64,000 bases of DNA from positions 868,001 to 932,000 of the forward strand of contig NZ_CP050145.1 of NCBI RefSeq assembly GCF_016767715.1. The letters are read 5' to 3'. Of this stretch, positions 58,589-64,000 are shown piece by piece; the first letter of the stretch is position 1; the number at the start of each line of letters is the position of its first letter. The position numbers and the translations under genes are program-made. Under the pieces are notes generated by a model that worked only from the letters and a program-made list of their open reading frames with translations, did not search any database and had not been told where the DNA came from. This DNA comes from Mycobacteroides chelonae. Its GTDB lineage: Bacteria; Actinomycetota; Actinomycetes; Mycobacteriales; Mycobacteriaceae.

Positions 58589-59545
58589 GCAATTAAGCAT
58601 TCTCCTGAAAAGGTTGGCGTGGAATAACATTGCCTAGTCAGGTACTGAACCCCCGGCCGGGTTGCAAACTGGCCCATCCTGGCCCCACGCCTCGGTATCG
58701 CCTGGTTGCCGCCGATGCCACGGTTTCTACGGTTCTTCGGTTGCATTGGGTCCGCTTGGGGCTCAGATAGCGACTGACCGGCATCCCGCGTCAGGATCGT
58801 GGTGACTGAAAGCCCTTGGCGTTGTTAAGCACCGCGAGTTCGTGGATTCTGTCTTTTTGCAGATCCCCTGTGCTCTTCTGGCGGCCCACCATGACCGGGC
58901 CGCCCCGCCTAAGGGCCCTATGTTGACGAGTGCAGCTCTTGGCACCGGGGCGCTTTCGAGGGCGGCTGCGGCTGACGATCAGTACGAGGAGTCCGCCTCC
59001 GACAATCATGTAACCCGATGCGCGACGGGCCAGAAGATGAAGCTCACGTTGTGGTTGCTGCCAGGGTGCCGACGACAGCATCAGGGGAATCGCCAGCATC
59101 ATGGTCGGCCAGATATGACGCCATGAGCCGCGCAGCCCTTCTCTTCATGTCGCCCGTGGCCGCGATCGAGATCAGACGTGTCTGCTGACACGGCTCGTCC
59201 CAGGCAGGCATTCGTCCGCGTCCACCGTGGTTGCCGCACCGATACATGGAATCCGCCCTTGAAATCTATAGATTAGCTAAAAAAATATTTGATACTTAAC
59301 TGTAGTTCCATTCTGTCTATGTGATCGCACGGAACTTCGTGCTGACATCGCAAGTTATACATGGCGCATGCGAGTCCAACGTCCACCAAACGGTTGACAG
59401 GTAGTCCACCTTCTGGTGAGTGTCAAAGTCGGTCAAGAGGACGATTGCACAGACGCGGTCAGGCTTGTTACATTATGTAGCGGTTTATAGATCCCGTCTT
59501 TTGTCCAACGTAGACATACTTAATGTATCCCTATGAAATCGACTA
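58589..59545. other. Intergenic region without a confident gene
   Basis: 957 bp. A minus-strand frame at 58791-59102 (MMLAIPLMLSSAPW, then ARRASGYMIVGGGLLVLIVS) has two hydrophobic segments and might be a remnant of a membrane protein. The stretch 59260-59545 is very A+T-rich for this genome and looks like foreign or promoter DNA. No RNA was recognised. Confidence 0.5.
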
Positions 59546-59962
59546 ATGACCACGGTGAAAGTTAATTCCGAGCTTCCCGCAATGTTTATGTGGGAAGTAG
59601 TCACAAATCCGTCCTATTGGTACATAAGTTCAAGCGGTTTCGTGCCACGCGTAGGAAACCGATTTTGGGTTGACTGTTTGCCTTTGCTGGGTACCCAATA
59701 TTCGGGGTTGCACGAAGGTGAAGTCACGGCAGTGGAGCCGGAGCTACTACTGGAACTGGCCGTGCGCACATACGCTGGCAGAGGACAACATCAGCATTGG
59801 AATGTCAAGTGCAAGTTAATATCTCATGGTAGTGGGACTCTCGTTGAGGCCGTGGTAGGCGGGTTAGATACCCGCCGCCGTGAGCACCGCATTCTCTTAC
59901 GCGTCGTTGAAAAGATTGTTGAGTTGAGCCTGCCGCGGCATCACGGCGATTTCCCTGGATGA
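59546..59962 (+). CDS. SRPBCC-family protein
   Basis: 138 residues. Its pattern FMWEVVTNPSYWYISSSGFV, GNRFWVDCLP, EVTAVEPELLLELAVRTYA and WNVKCKLISHGSGTLVEAVV follows the beta-strand order of SRPBCC/AHSA1 domains, which bind hydrophobic ligands. It stands alone after an A+T-rich region; ATG at 59546. A link to the nearby alkane genes (lipid or hydrocarbon sensing) is possible but only by position. Confidence 0.65.
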   Translation: MTTVKVNSELPAMFMWEVVTNPSYWYISSSGFVPRVGNRFWVDCLPLLGTQYSGLHEGEVTAVEPELLLELAVRTYAGRGQHQHWNVKCKLISHGSGTLVEAVVGGLDTRRREHRILLRVVEKIVELSLPRHHGDFPG

Positions 59963-60093
59963 CGCCCCGCGATAGCGCGGAGCATTCCGTGCGCGTCATC
60001 ACGCGAACTACGTTCTGTTTTCTTCTGAACTAATTACAAAGGTGTTCTTTTCAGGAAGCTTCCCATTCTCCGTTGGAGCTCCTGTGAGGTTCA

Positions 60094-60255
60094 TTACTGA
60101 ACCAGAAAATCTGTTTTGTCGCGCACGCCGCAGTCTGGGCAATTCCAATCGACTGGAATATCGGCCCACGGGGTTCCGGGTGGAAATCCTTCACGCGGAT
60201 GACCAGTGGTTTCGTTATACCGATACCCGCATTCGGGGCACTGGGCGCCTGCCAT
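60094..60255 (-). CDS. rubA: Rubredoxin (53 residues)
   Basis: The minus strand encodes MAGAQCPECGYRYNETTGHP, then REGFPPGTPWADIPVDWNCP and DCGVRDKTDFLVQ. The two CxxC iron ligands (CPEC at 6-9, CPDC at 39-42) and the GTPW-x-x-I/VP-x-x-W core are those of AlkG/RubA-type rubredoxins. ATG 60255 has ggagg 7 bases upstream. Rubredoxin carries electrons from rubredoxin reductase to alkane monooxygenase, and alkB starts 134 bases away on the opposite strand. No reductase gene is in the window. The gene is easily missed because of its size. Confidence 0.93.
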   Translation of the reverse strand: MAGAQCPECGYRYNETTGHPREGFPPGTPWADIPVDWNCPDCGVRDKTDFLVQ

Positions 60256-60388
60256 CTGGATCCTCCTTCACTCCGGGCTGGACCGCTCTGTCGGTCATGC
60301 CTCGCAGAAAGTGTGTATTGCCGATCGAGTATGAGCAATCTATATTTAGTAGCTGGTATGGCAAGTCGGGGGACTTGGAGGAGTAACG

Positions 60389-61558
60389 ATGCGAGTAATG
60401 TCATTCGATAGCCGGGAACGGCGACCAGCCTGCGACCCCACGGGGAGCTGGCGAGATCCGAAGCGGATCTTGTGGCTACTGGGTCTTATCGTCCCGGGGC
60501 TTGTGGCTCTATCCTGGCTACTTGTCAAGATCAGCGGCGTGACCCTGTTTTGGTGGCTAGGGCCGATCTTGGTCTTCGTGATCATCCCCATCTGCGACGA
60601 GATCGCGGGCTCCGACCGTGAGAATCCGCCCGAGGCCGTCCTGGAATGGCTAGAACATGACCTGTTCTACCGAATTGCGACGTATCTTTACCTACCCAAC
60701 CAGTACCTATCGCTCATCCTTGCCTGCTGGTTTTGGAGCGGCGGGGGTTGGCTGACAATGACCTGGATCGATAAGACCGGATTGATGCTGACTGTCGGAA
60801 CAATCGGCGGAATCGGTATCAATACAGCCCATGAACTGGGCCACAAGCGCGTCAACACCGAGAAGTGGCTCAGTAAAATTGCTCTCGCGCAAACCGGGTA
60901 CGGGCACTTTTTCATCGAGCACAACCGTGGGCATCACGCCCGGGTAGCGACGCCTGAGGATCCCGCCACTTCGAGGTTCGGCGAGAGCCTTTATAGATTC
61001 ATTCCGCGGTCGGTGTCTGGCAGTCTTCGCTCCGCGTGGGCGATCGAGAGCGGTCGGTATAAGAGAATGGGCCGGTCGCGATGGTCCCTGGGCAACGACA
61101 TCCTCAATGCCTGGCTTATGACAGTCGTGCTATTCGCGGTCTTGCTTCTGTGGTTTGGGCCGGTGGTTACGCCTTGGCTGATCGGCCAGGCGATCTTCGG
61201 GTTCTGTCTGCTGGAGTCAGTGAACTATCTCGAGCACTACGGGTTGCGCCGCCAAAAACTTACTGACGGTAGGTACGAGCGGGTCCGGCCATCGCACAGC
61301 TGGAACAGCAACACAGTCATTGCCAATGTCTTTCTGTTTCATCTGCAGCGACACTCGGATCATCACGCACACCCCGTACGCCGCTACCAGGTACTTCGCC
61401 ATACCGAGGAGGCGCCGCAACTGCCCCGGGGCTACGGGACAATGTTGTTGTTGGCAATGTTTCCGCCTGTGTGGCGAAAGGTGATGGACCCCAGGGTCCT
61501 GCGTCACTACAACGGCAACATCGAACTCGTCGGCCTGCCCCCTCGAAGCCGGCGCTGA
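60389..61558 (+). CDS. alkB: Alkane 1-monooxygenase
   Basis: 389 residues, integral membrane di-iron hydroxylase with about six helices. The His boxes are intact: HELGHK (about 148), EHNRGHH (about 176) and QRHSDHHAHP (about 321), with NYLEHYGLRR (about 281) as in AlkB. It inserts oxygen at the terminal carbon of alkanes using electrons from rubredoxin. ttggaggag lies 6 bases upstream of ATG 60389. Divergent from rubredoxin; the TPR and GMC genes follow on the same strand. Confidence 0.95.
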   Translation: MRVMSFDSRERRPACDPTGSWRDPKRILWLLGLIVPGLVALSWLLVKISGVTLFWWLGPILVFVIIPICDEIAGSDRENPPEAVLEWLEHDLFYRIATYLYLPNQYLSLILACWFWSGGGWLTMTWIDKTGLMLTVGTIGGIGINTAHELGHKRVNTEKWLSKIALAQTGYGHFFIEHNRGHHARVATPEDPATSRFGESLYRFIPRSVSGSLRSAWAIESGRYKRMGRSRWSLGNDILNAWLMTVVLFAVLLLWFGPVVTPWLIGQAIFGFCLLESVNYLEHYGLRRQKLTDGRYERVRPSHSWNSNTVIANVFLFHLQRHSDHHAHPVRRYQVLRHTEEAPQLPRGYGTMLLLAMFPPVWRKVMDPRVLRHYNGNIELVGLPPRSRR

Positions 61559-61560
61559 GT

Positions 61561-61989
61561 ATGAGTGGAAAAAGACAGCACGACATGAACAAGGAATCAC
61601 CGGCGAGCGAAGCAGCGGCGGCGCTAGCAGCGGGGCGCGATGTTGAAGCGCTGCGGCTAGCAGAGAGCGCAGTAGCTGCCCGCTCGACTGACGCTCTGGC
61701 TTGGAGAGTAATCGCCTATGCGTATGCCAACCAGGGTTCACAGCACCTAGCCATCGAGAGCGCGATGAATGCCGTCACGTATGCACCGAGTGAGCCAATC
61801 AGCTACTACACCTACGCATGGGTCTTGAGTAATGCCTGCAAGTACCGCATAGCGCACGATGCGGTGGACCAGGCGCTGCGGCTCGACCCCAGTTTTGTTG
61901 ACGCGCTGCGTTTACGGGCCGCGATTCGTCATCGGCTCGTTGACAACGAGAGGCATGCACCAGAGGTTGCCGATGGCAACGAGGGGTGA
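61561..61989 (+). CDS. TPR-repeat protein
   Basis: 142 residues from ATG 61561, 2 bases after the alkB stop. Helical repeats are visible: AAALAAGRDVEALRLAESAV, AWRVIAYAYANQGSQHLAIE, and TYAWVLSNACKYRIAHDAVD with ALRLDPSFVDALRLRAAIRH, about three TPR units, which usually hold protein partners. A role as a scaffold for AlkB or the GMC enzyme is inferred from the operon only. A second ATG at 61585 is possible. Confidence 0.8.
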   Translation: MSGKRQHDMNKESPASEAAAALAAGRDVEALRLAESAVAARSTDALAWRVIAYAYANQGSQHLAIESAMNAVTYAPSEPISYYTYAWVLSNACKYRIAHDAVDQALRLDPSFVDALRLRAAIRHRLVDNERHAPEVADGNEG

Positions 61990-61996
61990 GCTGCTG

Positions 61997-63598
61997 ATGC
62001 GGGTGACCTCCCGCAGGGCTTTCTTGGCCATGACCGCTGGTGTTGGCATCTCAGCGGTCGGACTGAGCGGTCGGCGAGAGCTGACACGCAGCCATTACCA
62101 GGCAATCGTTGTCGGCAGTGGATACGGCGGGGGCGTCAGCGCCCTACGGCTTGGACAGGCGGGTGTGCGTACGCTAGTGCTGGAGAAGGGCAGACTTTGG
62201 GACACGCCCGACGCTGACGGGAGCCGTTTCTCGAAGGTACTTCCGTGTGATAACCGAGCCGGCTGGTTCACGCCGGTAGCGCCTAGCATCGTGCCAAGTT
62301 ATATGGGATTTTCCATGGCCGATGTCGCTAGACACACTCAAACCAAACAGCCCGTGCAGGCCGGTATCTGCGAGAAATCAGTTCACGGCGCCCACAGCAT
62401 CTTTCGTGGCATCGCGGTAGGCGGTGGGTCGATGGTTAACGCCGCCGTCGCAGCCATACCAACTCCAGCACAGGTGCGAGAAGCATTTCCCGATATAGAT
62501 ACTGTGCAATTCCTCCGCAAGTACATGCGCCGAGCTGAAGACATGTTGCGCATCAGTCACCGGGACATGTCCTGGTTTGAGCAGACACACTGGTACCAAT
62601 ATGCCCGGGTTGCAAGACAATACGCTGCAAATGCCGGGTACTCGATTGACTACACCGGTAGTGCCTACAGTTTCGAATACATGGAACGAGAAGACGCGGG
62701 GCAAGTCCCGAGATCTGCGCTGGCCCTGGAGCAGCAGTTCGGCAACAACTATGGTCGTGTCGGCAGCGTCGACCGAACGTACCTGGCCGCAGCGCAAGCC
62801 ACAGGCAATGTCTTGGTCCGCGCGCTAACCGAAGTAACCGCAATCAGGCGCGAGCCAGATGGCGAATGGGTGGTATCCACCCGAACGATTGACCGCTGGG
62901 GCAAGATGCTGGGCCAGCGGGAGATTGGTTGCGAACACCTGTATCTGAACGCTGGGGTGCTCGGCACCGTAAAACTCCTCCTGCAGGCACGCGACACGGG
63001 TGCGTTGCCTGATCTTAGCGACGAGATTGGATGCGGCTACGGAAACAATGGCGATGTCATGGTCGCCCACATGCTCAAGGAAAGCGACCCGGCTGGAACC
63101 CATCAGTCGATCATGGGCTTGATCAACATTGACGGGCGCTACGATCCGTCCAACCCGGTATTCGCCACGATCTTCTCCATTCCGCTCGCTGTCGAGACAC
63201 ATGCCCTGGCCTACTACGCCATGGTGAAAACCGATGACCGAGCTGAGATCACCTACGACCGAGAATCCGACACCGTCACTGTTAACTGGCCCCAGGCGCA
63301 TACAGACCATCTGTTCGAGAAGGCTCATGCTGTATTCGATAGCCTTACCGGCGCCAACGGGGTCGACTACCGCGAGGATCTGTTCGAAGGTAGCGCCTTT
63401 GCTGCCAACACCGTGCACCCCATGGGTGGATGCGTTCGAGGCAAAGCCACCGACAGCTATGGACGCCTTAAGGGATACCAGAACCTATATGTTAATGACG
63501 CGTCTTTGATTCCGGGCTACCTCGGGTGCAACCCCTTTATGACAGTCACCGCGCTTGCTGAACACAACATGGAGGCCATCCTCCAAAACCGACGCTGA
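61997..63598 (+). CDS. Tat-exported GMC oxidoreductase (cholesterol oxidase-like alcohol oxidase)
   Basis: 533 residues from ATG 61997, with gagggg 10 bases upstream; 61973 is an alternative. The N-terminus has a twin-arginine signal (TSRRAFLAMTAGVGISAVGL). The FAD-binding motif is AIVVGSGYGGGVSALRLGQA (about 36-55), followed by FRGIAVGGGSMVNAAVAAIP. The C-terminal GMC signature includes VHPMGGCVRG and NLYVNDASLIPGYLGCNPFM with the catalytic His and Asn. It resembles cholesterol oxidases, which oxidise alcohols with FAD. Beside alkB and the TPR gene it is a candidate for oxidising the alkanol product; the substrate is inferred. Confidence 0.88.
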   Translation: MRVTSRRAFLAMTAGVGISAVGLSGRRELTRSHYQAIVVGSGYGGGVSALRLGQAGVRTLVLEKGRLWDTPDADGSRFSKVLPCDNRAGWFTPVAPSIVPSYMGFSMADVARHTQTKQPVQAGICEKSVHGAHSIFRGIAVGGGSMVNAAVAAIPTPAQVREAFPDIDTVQFLRKYMRRAEDMLRISHRDMSWFEQTHWYQYARVARQYAANAGYSIDYTGSAYSFEYMEREDAGQVPRSALALEQQFGNNYGRVGSVDRTYLAAAQATGNVLVRALTEVTAIRREPDGEWVVSTRTIDRWGKMLGQREIGCEHLYLNAGVLGTVKLLLQARDTGALPDLSDEIGCGYGNNGDVMVAHMLKESDPAGTHQSIMGLINIDGRYDPSNPVFATIFSIPLAVETHALAYYAMVKTDDRAEITYDRESDTVTVNWPQAHTDHLFEKAHAVFDSLTGANGVDYREDLFEGSAFAANTVHPMGGCVRGKATDSYGRLKGYQNLYVNDASLIPGYLGCNPFMTVTALAEHNMEAILQNRR

Positions 63599-63619
63599 AA
63601 ACTTGCGCCGGACCAGCTG

Positions 63620-63885
63620 CTTTAGCGGGCTCGTAGGCGGTGAATCACCTCGCCCACCGGCAGATAGCACTAGCAGCTGACCCGCTCCTTGATGAGCTGG
63701 CGAGAACTTCGCTGCCATCGCCCGCGCCGTCGGCTCCGCGGATGCCTTCGGGCGGCGACCTGGCACCGCCGCAGCGGTGGTGTGGTTCGCTGGCGCTGGT
63801 CTGGTTCCAGGACCTGAACCCGGCCCTGGATGTGGGGCGCCCGCCCGAATGCTTCGTGAGGGCAATATCGATGTCGTGACTACAC
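63620..63885 (+). pseudogene. Possible remnant of a small regulator or antitoxin-like gene
   Basis: One frame reads ALVWFQDLNPALDVGRPPE, and a neighbouring frame continues with ARMLREGNIDVV. Together they resemble the LNPALxGRxPxExLREG C-terminus of Xre/MbcA-type small proteins, which suggests a frameshifted remnant. The evidence is thin. Confidence 0.25.
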
Positions 63886-63971
63886 GAATTGCATACTACT
63901 GCAGGAAAATTCGAAGGTAGTGGATACGAGCGCGATAGGCAGGCTGCGCCTTCGCAGGCGACGCCGTCGTT

Positions 63972-63993
63972 GGGACCTATGTGAATAGGTGTC
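63972..63993 (+). repeat. Direct repeat bounding the accessory segment, right copy
   Basis: Identical over 22 bases to 51255-51276, same orientation, 12,717 bp away. No tRNA adjoins this copy within the window. Confidence 0.85.
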
Positions 63994-64000
63994 GAAACTC

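Noticed and set aside
60042..60404. Overlapping 114-117 codon frames on both strands upstream of alkB
   Set aside because: Both are out-of-frame readings of the rubredoxin region; only the 53-codon frame at 60094-60255 has the CxxC pairs.
63485..63865. 126-codon minus-strand frame at the window's end
   Set aside because: Partly antisense to the GMC gene end and without protein-like features; the plus-strand remnant reading is slightly better but also weak.

Overview
The window looks like the chromosome of a rapidly growing mycobacterium, most plausibly of the Mycobacteroides abscessus-chelonae group. The evidence is the high G+C content with GTG/TTG starts and many 4-base stop/start overlaps, together with an EthA/EthR pair, an MmpS-MmpL pair under a TetR regulator, a complete yrbE-mce operon, a FadD32-like acyl-AMP ligase, an Mpt64-like secreted protein, a PE-PPE-like domain and a 13E12-type HNH protein. 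The species is inferred from family content only.

Layout. (1) 1-1.6 kb: 3' end of a secreted protein with near-identical ~100-residue repeats and a Lys/Ala/Pro then Ser tail. (2) 1.7-22 kb: ordinary chromosomal genes. These are a MarR regulator, an ethR-alcohol dehydrogenase-thioesterase-crotonase operon divergent from ethA, an ArsR-SRPBCC fusion, a P450, TetR regulators, tetR/mmpS-mmpL, an HNH protein, arsC, a FUSC protein, LysR, NAD-formate dehydrogenase and a thiolase. (3) 22-32.5 kb, minus strand: yrbEA-yrbEB-mceA-F plus an Mce-associated protein and an Mpt64-like protein. mceA is frameshifted at a perfect 28-bp palindrome. (4) 33-49.6 kb: a surface locus. Two large secreted proteins with almost identical Ser/Gly/Lys/His C-terminal tails flank four glycosyltransferases, a flippase, a DUF218 protein and a polyprenyl-phosphate sugar-1-phosphate transferase. 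A lipoprotein resembling glycerophosphodiester phosphodiesterases follows, then a membrane-anchored helix-turn-helix protein. (5) 49.8-51.25 kb: an IS481-type element abutting the 3' end of tRNA-Arg(CCU). (6) 51.25-64 kb: an accessory-looking segment bounded by a 22-bp direct repeat. It holds gene remnants, a FadD32-like ligase, a PPOX protein, a NarL-type two-component system, and an alkane-oxidation set (AlkB, a 53-residue rubredoxin, a TPR protein and a Tat-exported GMC oxidoreductase).

How the genes may work together. The surface locus can build a lipid-linked glycan and flip it, but no Wzy-type polymerase or ligase is seen. The Ser-rich tails of the co-located secreted proteins are an obvious candidate acceptor; this is inference. 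The PE-PPE-like gene and the phosphodiesterase-like gene share a promoter with the same inverted repeat inside its spacer, so they are probably co-regulated. In the accessory segment AlkB, rubredoxin and the GMC enzyme fit terminal alkane oxidation to alcohol and aldehyde. The ethR operon places a BVMO regulator with an alcohol dehydrogenase, a thioesterase and a crotonase, which hints at the physiological pathway of EthA.

No CRISPR array, rRNA or riboswitch was recognised, and one tRNA was found.
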